A stretch of 64,000 nt of DNA from an uncultured Bacteroidia bacterium (GTDB lineage Bacteria; Bacteroidota; Bacteroidia; Bacteroidales; UBA932), in the NCBI GenBank assembly GCA_902790635.1, contig CADASN010000004.1:1-64000 (forward strand), in the 5' to 3' direction. Positions 45,661 to 55,020 of this stretch are shown here, piece after piece (the stretch's first letter is position 1; each line of letters opens with the position of its first letter). The notes beneath the pieces are model-generated. The model worked only from the letters and a program-made list of their open reading frames with translations. It had not been told where the DNA came from and did not search any database. Made by a program: the position numbers and the translations under genes.

Positions 45661-46986
45661 TTATTCTACCGGGATGTCTTTGTTGACGTTCTTGCAGCCG
45701 ACCAGGGCATAGTAGAGGATGTAGGCCAGCATCGCGATCACCAGCCAGTAGCTGTTGATCACGCCGATCTTCGGCGAATTGGCCATGGCTTCCTGGATGA
45801 GGGGCATGATGCCGCCGCCGACGACCAGGGTCATGAAGATGCCGCTGGCAGCTTCGGTGTACTTGCCGAGACCTTCGACCGAGAGATTGAAGATGCCGCC
45901 CCACATGATGCTGGTGCAGATGCCGCAGGCCGCGATGAAGATACACTTGACGGGGACTTCCTTGCCGCTGAGCGTGAAAGTGGAGCTCTCAGGCATGAAG
46001 ATGGCGATGACCAGGAGCACGATGGCCACCGCCGAGACGACGGCCAGCTGGACCTTCGTGGAGACCTTGCCGGATATGGCGCTGGAGCCGGCACGGCCGA
46101 CCATCATCAGCAGCCAGTAAGCAGAGGCGAGCGTGCCGCCGATAGCGGCCGATCCCCGCGTGAAATCAGTCACATAGAAATTCAGCTCCATCGGGATGCC
46201 GATCTCGATACCCACGTAGAAGAAGATGGCGATCACGCCCAGCAGGCAGTGGCGGAAAGCGAGCGGACTGTGCTCGAACTTCTGCTGCTCCTTGCCCAGG
46301 GTGGGCTCGGGAATCTGCACCTTGCGGATGATGAAGAACGAGATCGCGAAGACCGCCATGCCGATGAACAGCAGCGGGGCGACGGCGCTCATGCTCGTGT
46401 CCTTGGTCACCTCACCGACCAGCAGGCCCGACAGGAGCGGGGTCAGCGTAGCGGTCAGCGAGTTGCAGGTACCGCCGATCTGGATGAACTGGTTGCCCTT
46501 GTTGCCGCCGCCGCCGAGCAGGTTGAGCATCGGGTTGACGACGGTATTAAGCATGCACACGCAGAAACCGCAGATGAAGGCGCCGAGCAGGTAAATGAAG
46601 AGGTTCAAGGTCACGTGGATGTCCTGGGAGCTGGTCTGCTTGATCCCGTCCACCCAGGAGGTCATCTCATAATTCTTGTACGTGAACACCTCGACACCGG
46701 AACCGACCAGGCTGGAAAGATACTGGATCAGGAGTCCGACGATACCGACGACCAGCGCGATGAGCGCAGTCTTCTTGTAGCCGTATTTGATGAGCATCTT
46801 TCCTGCCGGGATACCCATGAACAGGTAAGCTGCGAAGTTCATCAGGTTGCCCCAGGCCTTGGCGAAGGGGAAATGCTCTCCCCAGATGTTCCCGAAGGGA
46901 GCGCCCATGTTGGTGACGAAGGAGATCATCGCGAAGATGAAACACATCGTCACGACGGCCACCATGTTGATTTTTTTCTTTTCCAT
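45661..46986 (-). CDS. FucP/GluP-type MFS sugar:proton symporter
   Basis: A 441-residue inner-membrane permease with about 12 hydrophobic segments. The N-terminal pattern FVTNMGAPFGNIWGEHF and NPMLNLLGG resembles the fucose/glucose-galactose branch of the MFS. With the ROK kinase behind it, glucose or a similar hexose is the likely substrate. The acyl-CoA synthetase stop lies 29 bases upstream. Confidence 0.85.
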   Translation of the reverse strand: MEKKKINMVAVVTMCFIFAMISFVTNMGAPFGNIWGEHFPFAKAWGNLMNFAAYLFMGIPAGKMLIKYGYKKTALIALVVGIVGLLIQYLSSLVGSGVEVFTYKNYEMTSWVDGIKQTSSQDIHVTLNLFIYLLGAFICGFCVCMLNTVVNPMLNLLGGGGNKGNQFIQIGGTCNSLTATLTPLLSGLLVGEVTKDTSMSAVAPLLFIGMAVFAISFFIIRKVQIPEPTLGKEQQKFEHSPLAFRHCLLGVIAIFFYVGIEIGIPMELNFYVTDFTRGSAAIGGTLASAYWLLMMVGRAGSSAISGKVSTKVQLAVVSAVAIVLLVIAIFMPESSTFTLSGKEVPVKCIFIAACGICTSIMWGGIFNLSVEGLGKYTEAASGIFMTLVVGGGIMPLIQEAMANSPKIGVINSYWLVIAMLAYILYYALVGCKNVNKDIPVE

Positions 46987-47015
46987 CTTATAAATTTTGG
47001 TTTAGTACTGTAGTG

Positions 47016-48941
47016 TTACAGGGAAGCGATGTTCTTCTCGTTGAGCAGCTGCTTGCCTTCGGCGGTATAGGCGTACTCGATGCGGTCGGCATAGTGCTCC
47101 TCGACCTTGCGGCGGACCACCTTCATCGTGGAGTTCATCATCTGGTTGGCGATGGTGTAGGGCTCATCGCAGATAATGACGGCTGCAGGCAGCCAGCGGT
47201 CGGGGAACAGGTCGGCGTGCGGGCCGCCGGTCTTGTAGGAATCGATCTCGGCCTGGATCTTCTTCAGCATCGCCACCTTGCCCTCGCGGGAGGCGGGATC
47301 GAGGCCTTCCTTCTTGACGAAGTCGGCCAGCGCTTCCTTCTCAGGCACGATGAGCACGACCGTGTAGGGGTTCTGGTTGTTGTGCAGGACCACCTGGGAG
47401 ACATACCTGGACACTTCCGGAAGGCTGTCCTCGAAGGCTTCCGGGGAGTACTTCTCACCATCGGAGCTAATCAGCAGGGATTTGAAGCGGCCCACCACAT
47501 AGAGGAAGTCGTGGTCGAAGGGGCAGATATAGCCCATGTCGCCGGTGTGCAGCCAGCCGTCGATCACGGTATCGGCCGTGGCCTTGGGATTCTTCCAGTA
47601 ACCGGCCATCACGTTCTCGCCGCGGACGACAATCTCGCCCTTCTGGCCGATGGGAACTTCCTTGCCCTGGTCGTCGCAGATGATGCAGTCCATCGGACGC
47701 ACGATGCGGCCGGAGGAGCCGAAGATGGCGTGGCCGGCGGAATTCGCGCAGATGATCGGGGTCGCCTCGGTCAAGCCGTAACCCTGGAACATCGGCATGC
47801 CCACGGCGCAGAAGAAGCGCTGCAGTTCGATGTCCAGCAGGGCGCCACCGCCCACGAAGAACTTCATGCGGCCGCCGAAGCTCTCGCGCACTTTCGTGAA
47901 AAGGAGCTTGTCGAACAGCGCCATCAGCGGCTTGCGCCAGAAGGTACCGCCGGTGCCGCGGTTATAGTACTCCTTGTTGTACGCAATCGCGTTCTTGACG
48001 GCGAAATTGAAGAGCTTCTCGGCCGTCGGGCCCTTTGCCTTGATGCCGCTCTCGATGTTCTTCTTGAAATTGCGCGCCAGCGCGGGAACCGACAGCATCA
48101 CGTGCGGCCGCGTCTCGCGGATGGCCACCGGGACGTTCTTCAGGGTGGCGAGTGCATTCTTGCCGATCGGCACGAAAGCGATGGAACCGCCGTAGAACAT
48201 CATCGTGTACATGCCTGCGACGTGCGCAAAGCAGTGGTCCAGCGGCAGGATGATGAGCATCACGTCGTTCTCGTCGATGGAGATGACGCTGTTGCCCTGC
48301 GCCACATTGGCCGTGTAATTGCGGTGCGTGAGCAGGATCCCCTTCGGGTCTGCGGTGGTGCCGGAGGTGTAGCTGATGTTGGCGTAATCGTCGGGACCGA
48401 CGGACTGGTAGCGGGCCACGAATTCATCCTTGCGCGTGGCGAGGAACTCTTCGCCCAGCTTCTGGACCTCGGACATCCGGATCTCCTTCTCCTCGAGCTT
48501 TTCGTAGTCGAAGGCGGTGTCGTCGAAGACGATCACCTTCTTGACAGCCGGGCACTCCGGGAGGATCTTGCGGATCTTCGGCAGGAGGTTGCCGGAGACA
48601 TAGATCCACTTCGAATCGGAATGGGTGATGCGGAAGATCAGGTCCGCGTCGGCGCCCAGGTTGACGGACAGGGGCACGTCGGTGGCACCGGCATAGAGGG
48701 CACCGAGTTCAGCCAGGATCCACATCGAACGGCTCTCGGAGAGCAGGGCGATCTTGTCCCCCTTCTCCAGGCCCAGGGCCATGAGGCCGGCGCCGATGCG
48801 ATAGGCGGTCTCCCGGGTCTGCTCCTGGGTGATTTCTTTCCACTTGCCGTCTACTTTCTCACGAAGGTAGGTGTGGTCGCCGAACTGATGGGTATACTTC
48901 TCGACGAAGTCAATGATTGTCGGTCTTTCGTTATTCGCCAT
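47016..48941 (-). CDS. Long-chain acyl-CoA synthetase (AMP-forming)
   Basis: A 641-residue member of the ANL superfamily. The P-loop YTSGTTADPKGILLTHRN and later HTGDMGYI / LLISSDGEKYSPE motifs are intact. It activates fatty acids with ATP and CoA. Its start overlaps the end of the first deoxynucleoside kinase by 11 bases. Confidence 0.93.
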   Translation of the reverse strand: MANNERPTIIDFVEKYTHQFGDHTYLREKVDGKWKEITQEQTRETAYRIGAGLMALGLEKGDKIALLSESRSMWILAELGALYAGATDVPLSVNLGADADLIFRITHSDSKWIYVSGNLLPKIRKILPECPAVKKVIVFDDTAFDYEKLEEKEIRMSEVQKLGEEFLATRKDEFVARYQSVGPDDYANISYTSGTTADPKGILLTHRNYTANVAQGNSVISIDENDVMLIILPLDHCFAHVAGMYTMMFYGGSIAFVPIGKNALATLKNVPVAIRETRPHVMLSVPALARNFKKNIESGIKAKGPTAEKLFNFAVKNAIAYNKEYYNRGTGGTFWRKPLMALFDKLLFTKVRESFGGRMKFFVGGGALLDIELQRFFCAVGMPMFQGYGLTEATPIICANSAGHAIFGSSGRIVRPMDCIICDDQGKEVPIGQKGEIVVRGENVMAGYWKNPKATADTVIDGWLHTGDMGYICPFDHDFLYVVGRFKSLLISSDGEKYSPEAFEDSLPEVSRYVSQVVLHNNQNPYTVVLIVPEKEALADFVKKEGLDPASREGKVAMLKKIQAEIDSYKTGGPHADLFPDRWLPAAVIICDEPYTIANQMMNSTMKVVRRKVEEHYADRIEYAYTAEGKQLLNEKNIASL

Positions 48942-49572
48942 AGATATCTTTTTTGTTAGGGGTGAACAGGCCGTAAAGCTGTGCGTCGATCATGTCCGTG
49001 ACCTTCGCGAAATCCTCGGGATTGTTGCCGAACTTGATGTGGTCGGCGTCGATGACCAGCAGGTTGCCGGGATAGTCCTTGATCCAGTTCTCGTACTTCT
49101 CGTTGAGGCCGGTGAGGTAGTCGATGCGGATGCTCTTCTCGTATTCGCGGCCGCGTTTCTGGATCTGGGAGATCAGGTTGGGGATGCTCGAACGCAGGTA
49201 GATCAGCAGGTCCGGATTGCCGACCAGCGACATCATCAGGTCGAAGAGGTCGGAATAATTCTCGAAGTCGCGGGTGCTCATCAGGCCCATGTCGTGGAGA
49301 TTGGGGGCGAAGATCCGGGCGTCCTCGTAGATGGTGCGGTCCTGGATGATGATGTCGTCGGTCTTGGCGATCTCGACCACATCCTTGAAGCGCTTGTTGA
49401 GGAAGTAGATCTGGAGATTGAAGGACCAGCGCTCCATATCTTCGTAGAAATCAGATAGATACGGATTGAAGTCGACAGACTCGAACTTCGGGATCCAACC
49501 ATAGTGGGCCGCCAGCATCTTGGTGAGCGTCGTCTTGCCGCTGCCGATATTTCCTGCTATCGCAATATGCAT
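48931..49572 (-). CDS. Deoxynucleoside kinase, copy 1
   Basis: A 213-residue kinase of the dCK/dGK family. P-loop GNIGSGKTT (about 7-15), DRT motif IIQDRTIYED and lid RGREYEKSI are present. It phosphorylates a deoxynucleoside in salvage. It is a tandem homologue of the next gene; most core motifs agree but the nucleoside-pocket segments differ. The ATG at 49572 gives the conserved MHIAIAGN opening. Confidence 0.9.
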   Translation of the reverse strand: MHIAIAGNIGSGKTTLTKMLAAHYGWIPKFESVDFNPYLSDFYEDMERWSFNLQIYFLNKRFKDVVEIAKTDDIIIQDRTIYEDARIFAPNLHDMGLMSTRDFENYSDLFDLMMSLVGNPDLLIYLRSSIPNLISQIQKRGREYEKSIRIDYLTGLNEKYENWIKDYPGNLLVIDADHIKFGNNPEDFAKVTDMIDAQLYGLFTPNKKDIYGE

Positions 49573-49606
49573 AACTTGTTTATTAGAACTTACAAAGTTA
49601 AGAGAA

Positions 49607-50221
49607 TTATTTGAATAGTCCGTAGAGTTCGGCGTCAATCTTGTCCGTGATGGACGCAAAGTCCTCCGGACGGTTCTCGAAATCCAGCTGGTCGGCGTCT
49701 ATCACCAGCAGCCGGCCATGGTAGCGGGCGATCCACTCCTCGTAGCGGTCATTCAGGCCGCTGAGGTACTCCAGGCTCATCGACTGCTCGTAATCGCGGC
49801 CGCGCTTCTGGATCTGGGAGACCAGGTGCGGCACGCTGCAGCGCAGGTAGATCAGCAGGTCGGGCGGGGCCACCATCGACATCATCAGCCGGAAAAGTTG
49901 CATGTACGTCTCGTAGTCGCGGTCGGAGAGGTTGCCCATGTCGTGGTTGTTGGCCACGAAGATCTCCACGCCCTCGAGGATGGTGCGGTCCTGGATGATG
50001 ACATCCTCGGACTTGGAGATATCCAGCAGGTCCTGGAAACGCTGCGCGAGGAAATAAGTCTCCAGGTTGTAGGACCAGCGGGGGATGTCCTTGTAGTAGT
50101 CCTCGAGGTAGGGATTGTACGTGACGGCCTCGTATTTGGGCGTCCAGCCGTAATGCTCTGACAATTTGCGGGTAAGGGTGGTCTTGCCGCTGCCGATGTT
50201 TCCTGCGATTCCGATATGCAT
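49607..50221 (-). CDS. Deoxynucleoside kinase, copy 2
   Basis: A 204-residue kinase with the same architecture: GNIGSGKTT, IIQDRTILEG and lid RGRDYEQSM. Starts MHIGIAGN at 50221, behind a good promoter. Tandem pairs of this kind act as dAdo/dGuo kinase heterodimers in some lactobacilli; a similar split of specificity is possible but not shown here. The gap to copy 1 is 34 bases. Confidence 0.9.
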   Translation of the reverse strand: MHIGIAGNIGSGKTTLTRKLSEHYGWTPKYEAVTYNPYLEDYYKDIPRWSYNLETYFLAQRFQDLLDISKSEDVIIQDRTILEGVEIFVANNHDMGNLSDRDYETYMQLFRLMMSMVAPPDLLIYLRCSVPHLVSQIQKRGRDYEQSMSLEYLSGLNDRYEEWIARYHGRLLVIDADQLDFENRPEDFASITDKIDAELYGLFK

Positions 50222-50242
50222 AACCGTTCGGTGTGTATCATA

Positions 50243-50274
50243 CAAAATTAACACTTCTTTTGTAAATTTGCCAA
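50243..50274 (-). promoter_or_regulatory. Promoter of the deoxynucleoside kinase operon
   Basis: Minus strand: TTG at 50272-50274, 21 bases, then TAATTTTG at 50243-50250, 21 bases before the ATG. Confidence 0.6.
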
Positions 50275-50291
50275 TGTTTACCCGCAAAGAA

Positions 50292-50996
50292 ATGCTGAAC
50301 ATCCGCTATTCCGTTTTCAATCTCTTCGAGGAACGCAGCTATGTGGCATGGCGCGAGCCGGGCCGCTGCGTGCTCATCGATCCCGGCTGCCGCAACGGCG
50401 CAGAGCTGCAGGCCCTGACGGACCTGCTCACGCAAGAAGCCCTCACCCCCGAGGCCATCCTGCTGACCCACGGACACATGGACCACATTTTCGGCGTGAA
50501 GCCCCTTCAGGACCGCTATGGCATCCCGGCCTACATGCATCCTGCCGACACGGCCGCGCTGGACTACAACCAGGTGATGGCGGAACGCTTCCGCATGCAG
50601 ATGCCGGAGGACTTCGACTGGACACCCCTGCAGGAAGGGCAGCTGGAAGTTGCGGGAATCACGTTCGAGGTCATCCATACCCCCGGCCACTCCCCCGGCT
50701 GCCTCTGCTACTACGAGCGGGAGGAAGGCATCCTTTTCACCGGCGACACCCTCTTCGCCGGCTCCATCGGCCGCACCGACTTCCCGTACAGCGAATACGA
50801 TGACGAGATCCGCTCCATCCTGGAAAAACTCCTCCCCCTGGACCCCGGCACGCACATCCTCCCGGGCCACGGCCCCTCTTCCACCATCGGCCGCGAACGC
50901 ACCGGAAACCCCTTCCTGGAGCCATTCAACGAGCCGGAAGAGACCTTGGATCCCGACCTGGACCCGGTGGTGATTCACGGAAACCTGTCAGATTAA
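50292..50996 (+). CDS. Metallo-beta-lactamase-fold hydrolase, glyoxalase II-like
   Basis: A 234-residue cytoplasmic hydrolase. The metal ligands THGHMDH, HTPGHSPG, GDTLF and PGHGP are present, as in the YcbL / glyoxalase II-type group. The ATG at 50292 is chosen because 50274 lies only three bases from a TAAATTTG box (50263-50270). Substrate unknown; a thioester such as S-lactoylglutathione analogues is typical. It diverges from the deoxynucleoside kinases. Confidence 0.85.
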   Translation: MLNIRYSVFNLFEERSYVAWREPGRCVLIDPGCRNGAELQALTDLLTQEALTPEAILLTHGHMDHIFGVKPLQDRYGIPAYMHPADTAALDYNQVMAERFRMQMPEDFDWTPLQEGQLEVAGITFEVIHTPGHSPGCLCYYEREEGILFTGDTLFAGSIGRTDFPYSEYDDEIRSILEKLLPLDPGTHILPGHGPSSTIGRERTGNPFLEPFNEPEETLDPDLDPVVIHGNLSD

Positions 50997-51002
50997 ACGC
51001 CC

Positions 51003-51047
51003 GCCAGGGGCAAAACCGACCTCTGGCGCCCCTGGCAGCGTCTTTTT
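51003..51047 (+). terminator. Intrinsic terminator after the MBL gene, with a second partial copy
   Basis: GCCAGGGGC (51003-51011) pairs with GCCCCTGGC (51028-51036), followed by the T-rich TCTTTTTT (51041-51048). A 51-base unit containing it is repeated imperfectly at 51054-51090 (GCCGGGGGC, then the identical 15-base TCTGGCGCCCCTGGC at 51073-51087), without the T-tract. Confidence 0.7.
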
Positions 51048-51123
51048 TCGCTTGCCGGGGGCAGAGAGGGGTTCTGGCGCCCCTGGCGGCAGCATGATGG
51101 CTGGAAGAAACTTGGCGTGCCGA

Positions 51124-52242
51124 TTACAGCGGAATCCGGACCAGGGCTGCGTCTTCTTTATTAATAGAGAATGAGATCCAGAGGGCGCCGTCGATGACGG
51201 TGGCTTTGGGGTAGCTGTAGCCCAAGGTCTTGTAGCGCCCGGTGAAGCGCTGCCGGGGCAGCCCGTCCGCCGGGGCGAGGACATAGGCCTTGTCGAAGCA
51301 GTACCCGTCCCGGGAAAAAGCCAGCGCCAGGATTCGCCGGGACTTGCTGCCCGTCGGGTTGCCTGCCCAGAAAGTGCGCCCGTCCGGCAGCGTGCCGGCG
51401 CACTGCTTGGAGCGGGAGTCAGGAATATTGGTCAGCGCCGGGGCGCTCCAGCTCATGCCGCCGTCCTCCGAGACGGCGTACAATTTCCGGAAGGAAGAGT
51501 CCTGGTCGCGGAAGAACATCACGAGCCGCCCGTCCGGGGCGACATACTGGCTGGGCTCCAGCGGCTTTCCTTCGCCCTCCGGGAGCACGGCCTTCCGCCA
51601 GCCCCGCACGCCGGAAGGATCGTCCGTATAGACGGGACCGAGCTGCGCACCCGGCCGGAAATGCGCCGCCCCGACCGTCCGGCCCTCGGCGAGCAGCAGC
51701 GGATCCTGTTCCAGGATGCCGTCCATCGGGGTCCCGTCAGCCATCCGCAGCGGCTCGGGAGCGCTCCAGCAGACGCCGTCTTTCGTGGAAACATACCAGG
51801 CCGTCCCGCCGCGGGACCGGTCCGGGGCGCAGATGTAGTTGAGCACCGCGCAAAGGGAATCACCCCGCTGGATCCAGCCTCCGGGAGAAGCGAACGTGCT
51901 GTCCGTGGGTGCAGCCAGCGTCACGGGGGCTTCCCATTGCCGTCCGTCCGCGCTCACCGAGAGCGCGACGAAACTGTCCGGCGTGTCTTCGTCCCGGGCG
52001 GACTGCTGCCACATGCAGTAGTATTTCCCGCGGAACGCGGTCAGTACCACGTTGTTGACGTACCGCTCCCCTTCCGGACGCGTAACGAGGATCACGTCCG
52101 CTCCCGGCAGTCCCGGCAGCCCGAGGGCGACCGTATCCTCCAGGTCAATCAGGCCCTCCGGGACCCGCGGGACGCGCGGACCCGTGCAGGAGAGCAGGAC
52201 GAGGAAAACCAGGGCGGCGACAATCTGGATCAGGGAGCGCAT
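51124..52242 (-). CDS. Sialidase-like BNR-repeat lipoprotein
   Basis: A 372-residue lipoprotein (LLSCTG, C19). It has repeated Asp-box-like motifs typical of the sialidase beta-propeller: SADGRQWEAP, TKDGVCWSAP and SEDGGMSWSAP. Activity on sialic acid cannot be claimed; in pectin-degrading bacteria related proteins handle other acidic sugars. It follows DUF486 with a two-base gap. The start at 52242 opens the signal peptide. Confidence 0.75.
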   Translation of the reverse strand: MRSLIQIVAALVFLVLLSCTGPRVPRVPEGLIDLEDTVALGLPGLPGADVILVTRPEGERYVNNVVLTAFRGKYYCMWQQSARDEDTPDSFVALSVSADGRQWEAPVTLAAPTDSTFASPGGWIQRGDSLCAVLNYICAPDRSRGGTAWYVSTKDGVCWSAPEPLRMADGTPMDGILEQDPLLLAEGRTVGAAHFRPGAQLGPVYTDDPSGVRGWRKAVLPEGEGKPLEPSQYVAPDGRLVMFFRDQDSSFRKLYAVSEDGGMSWSAPALTNIPDSRSKQCAGTLPDGRTFWAGNPTGSKSRRILALAFSRDGYCFDKAYVLAPADGLPRQRFTGRYKTLGYSYPKATVIDGALWISFSINKEDAALVRIPL

Positions 52243-52244
52243 GC

Positions 52245-52616
52245 TTACTTCAGAAAGACGAAAAACACCGCGAGGATGAGGCAGAGGAAAGCGACCAGGT
52301 GGTTCCACTGGAAGGGCTGGCCCTGGAAGAGGAAATGCACGATCACCGTGAAGACGGTCAGCGAGATGGCTTCCTGGATGACCTTGAGCTGCATCAGGTT
52401 GAAGGGGCCGCCGTTGCCGGCGAAACCGATCCGGTTCGCCGGGACAGTGAGGCAATATTCAAAAAAGGCGATCCCCCAGGAGAACAAGATGATCAGGATC
52501 AGCGGCCAGCCGGTCGAGATCTTCATCTCCTGGAGTTTCAGATGCCCATACCAGGCGAAAGTCATAAAGATGTTCGAGCATACGAGCATCAGGACGGTCC
52601 AAATACCTTGTTGCAT
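52245..52616 (-). CDS. DUF486 family small membrane protein
   Basis: A 123-residue protein with four hydrophobic helices, typical of the DUF486/DMT-like family (SNIFMTFAWYGHLK and NQWNH-like end FQWNHLVAF). Function unknown, perhaps a small-molecule transporter. Start at 52616 is the conserved MQQGIWTVL. Confidence 0.85.
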   Translation of the reverse strand: MQQGIWTVLMLVCSNIFMTFAWYGHLKLQEMKISTGWPLILIILFSWGIAFFEYCLTVPANRIGFAGNGGPFNLMQLKVIQEAISLTVFTVIVHFLFQGQPFQWNHLVAFLCLILAVFFVFLK

Positions 52617-52676
52617 AACGCTTATTCTCAAAAAAGCGCGCAAAGATACAGTATTCCGGCGTGACAAACAAGATGC

Positions 52677-54992
52677 TTATTTCACGCTGAACAGCGTCAC
52701 CCGCCGGGCACCCTGCTCGTCGATGAGGGTCAGGCGGTGGTCGCCCGGCCCCGGGTCCACGCGCAGCTCGTGTTCGCCGTTCCGCGTCTCGCCGACGAAC
52801 AGGTCGTCGATGTGCCAGTAGAGCGTCGCGGACGGATCGGAGTGCGCCGCCCGGAACACCACCCCGTTTTTCTCCCCGGACAGGCCGCGCGTGATCACGA
52901 GCGAGAGGCCTGGCTGGGGGTAAATGATCTCGATCGGATTGACCTCCGAAGAAGCGGCGTCGAAGAGCGGATGCTTCGGCGGCAAGGGCTTGTAATCAAG
53001 ATGCTTGCGCATATAGTACCACTCCTGCGCCGGCGGCAGCACGAAGCGGACTTCGTTGCGCATCTGCTCCGGCGGGCAGCAGGAGGAGTTGACCTGCCAG
53101 CGCCCTTCGGGGTCGAGGTGGACCAGGCGGTGATAGCGGCACATGTCGGGCTGCTCCCTGACGTCGGGCACCCAGATGGTGTCCCGCTGCGGGCAGAGGT
53201 CGCTGGCCGGGAACCCGCTGTCGTGGCAAACCTCGATCTGCGTCATCTCGTCGGTGGGGCGGGAGAACCAGCCGGACCCCGGAAGCGAGGAGAACACGTC
53301 GAACATCACCGGCGCAGCGTAGGTCACGCCGGTCACGCCGGAACGTCCTTCGCCGTCGCTGTTGCCCACCCAGACGGCCACGACCCAGTCGCGGTTCACG
53401 CCCACGCACCAGGCATCGCGGTTCCCCCAGCTCGTACCGGTCTTCCAGGCGACTTTCCGCCCCGTGGCGAAATCCATCCAGGAAGCCTCCTCCTCGGGTC
53501 GGTTGGCATGCGACAGGGCGTCGAAAGTCAGGAAGGTGGCAGCGCGACTGATAGGGATCCGGCGGGCAGGGAGCCGGTCACGGCGTGCGTCTTCCAGATA
53601 GCCGAGCGTCTCGCTGACCGGGTCCCCGGCCAGCTTCGCCGCCAGGTAATAATAGGCGCGGGCCAGCGTCTCCAGGGAGATCTCGGCCCCGCCGAGGATC
53701 AGCGACAGGCCGTAGTGGTCGGCGTCCCGGTTGATGGTGGTGAAGCCCATTTCCTGCAGGACGCCCAGGAAGCGCTCGGCGCCGAACTGCTCCAGCATCC
53801 GCACCGAGGGGACATTGAGCGAACGCTCGATCACTTCGTGGGCGGGCACGGCCCCGTCGAAGCTGCGTCCGTAGTTGTGCGGGGAGAAATTATTATAATT
53901 GTACGGCGTGTCCTTGACCAGCTGCGTCGGCAGCAGTTCGCCCGCCTGCAGCATGGCAGCATAAAGCAATGGCTTGAGGGTGGAGCCGCTGGAGCGCGCC
54001 GCCGGGACCATGTCCACGTCGGCACCGCGCACGCGGGGAGCGCATCCGCGGGTATTGCCATAGTAGGCGCGGATCTCACCGGTGTGCACGTCCACCACCA
54101 GGATGCCCATGTTGTCCACCACATTGGTGCGGTACACGTCGAAATGCCGCTTCGCGATGGCATTCACCCGCTCCTGCAGGGAGGCGTCCAGCGTGGTCCG
54201 GAACGGACCGTCCCCCTGCTCGCGGCGGCAGCGTTCCAGCAGGTGGTAGGCCTCGTCGGGCATGGCGAGGGGCTTATCCGGCAGGGGTTCATCCTTCGCC
54301 AGCATGCACTCGGTCTCATCGATGACCTTTTTCTGCGCAAGATTGTCCAGCAGGGCGTTCCGCTTGGCGAGCAGGCGCTCCCGCGCGCGTCCGGGATGAA
54401 TCAGGCCGGGAGCGTTCGGCAGCACCGCGAGCATGGCGCTCTCGCCCCAGGAGAGATCGTCCGCGCTGCGGCCGAAATAGCGCCAGGCAGCCGCTTCGAG
54501 GCCGACGACATTTCCCCCGAAGGGGGCGTTGGAAGCATACAGGAGAAGGATCTTGCGCTTGGTGCAGCGCATCTCCAGGCGCGTGGCGAGCACCATCTCG
54601 TAGAGTTTTTCCGGCACGGTGCGCGGGGCGCCGGGCCGGCTCAGGCGGATCACCTGCATCGTCAGGGTGCTGGCCCCGCTGACCACTTTCCCCCGGGTCA
54701 GGTTCTGGACAAGCGCCCGTCCGGCGGAGAGGTAATCGATGCCCAGGTGCCACCAGAAGCGCTTGTCCTCGTAGGTAACGATGCATTTGGCGAACTTGTC
54801 GGGCACGTGGTCCGCGGGCGGGAAATACCACTGTCCGTCCGCTGAGATGCGCGCACCGAGCAGGGTGCCGTCCGCGGCGATGGCCGTCGCGGAGAGCGGA
54901 GCCTTGAACAGATTGCGCGGCAAGCAGAACAAATACCAAACAATCAGGCTCAAAGGTATCGAAATCAGAAGTATTTTCTTAACTTTGTCCAT
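52677..54992 (-). CDS. pbpC: Penicillin-binding protein 1C
   Basis: A 771-residue bifunctional peptidoglycan synthase. One N-terminal membrane anchor (about 5-22) precedes the GT51 glycosyltransferase (EDKRFWWHLGID, GASTLTMQ), then the transpeptidase domain (active-site serine in SSGSTLKP, SLN, KTGTS) and the PBP1C C-terminal domain (about 670-771). The divergent alpha-2-macroglobulin gene gives the classical pair: PBP1C repairs the wall where a protease is trapped. Start at 54992 lies eight bases after the -7 box; an ATG at 55013 is also possible. Confidence 0.94.
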   Translation of the reverse strand: MDKVKKILLISIPLSLIVWYLFCLPRNLFKAPLSATAIAADGTLLGARISADGQWYFPPADHVPDKFAKCIVTYEDKRFWWHLGIDYLSAGRALVQNLTRGKVVSGASTLTMQVIRLSRPGAPRTVPEKLYEMVLATRLEMRCTKRKILLLYASNAPFGGNVVGLEAAAWRYFGRSADDLSWGESAMLAVLPNAPGLIHPGRARERLLAKRNALLDNLAQKKVIDETECMLAKDEPLPDKPLAMPDEAYHLLERCRREQGDGPFRTTLDASLQERVNAIAKRHFDVYRTNVVDNMGILVVDVHTGEIRAYYGNTRGCAPRVRGADVDMVPAARSSGSTLKPLLYAAMLQAGELLPTQLVKDTPYNYNNFSPHNYGRSFDGAVPAHEVIERSLNVPSVRMLEQFGAERFLGVLQEMGFTTINRDADHYGLSLILGGAEISLETLARAYYYLAAKLAGDPVSETLGYLEDARRDRLPARRIPISRAATFLTFDALSHANRPEEEASWMDFATGRKVAWKTGTSWGNRDAWCVGVNRDWVVAVWVGNSDGEGRSGVTGVTYAAPVMFDVFSSLPGSGWFSRPTDEMTQIEVCHDSGFPASDLCPQRDTIWVPDVREQPDMCRYHRLVHLDPEGRWQVNSSCCPPEQMRNEVRFVLPPAQEWYYMRKHLDYKPLPPKHPLFDAASSEVNPIEIIYPQPGLSLVITRGLSGEKNGVVFRAAHSDPSATLYWHIDDLFVGETRNGEHELRVDPGPGDHRLTLIDEQGARRVTLFSVK

Positions 54993-55000
54993 TGACTGAA

Positions 55001-55008
55001 CAAATGTA
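55001..55008 (-). promoter_or_regulatory. -7 box of pbpC
   Basis: TACATTTG on the minus strand, eight bases before the ATG at 54992. The -33 region is T-rich without a clear TTG. A TAACTTTG box at 54980-54987 (plus) may serve the divergent gene at 55021. Confidence 0.4.
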
Positions 55009-55020
55009 ATCATTTTTCCT

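Noticed and set aside
50997..51123. CRISPR-like array
   Set aside because: Only two imperfect 51-base units with no spacer pattern and no cas genes; better explained as duplicated terminators.
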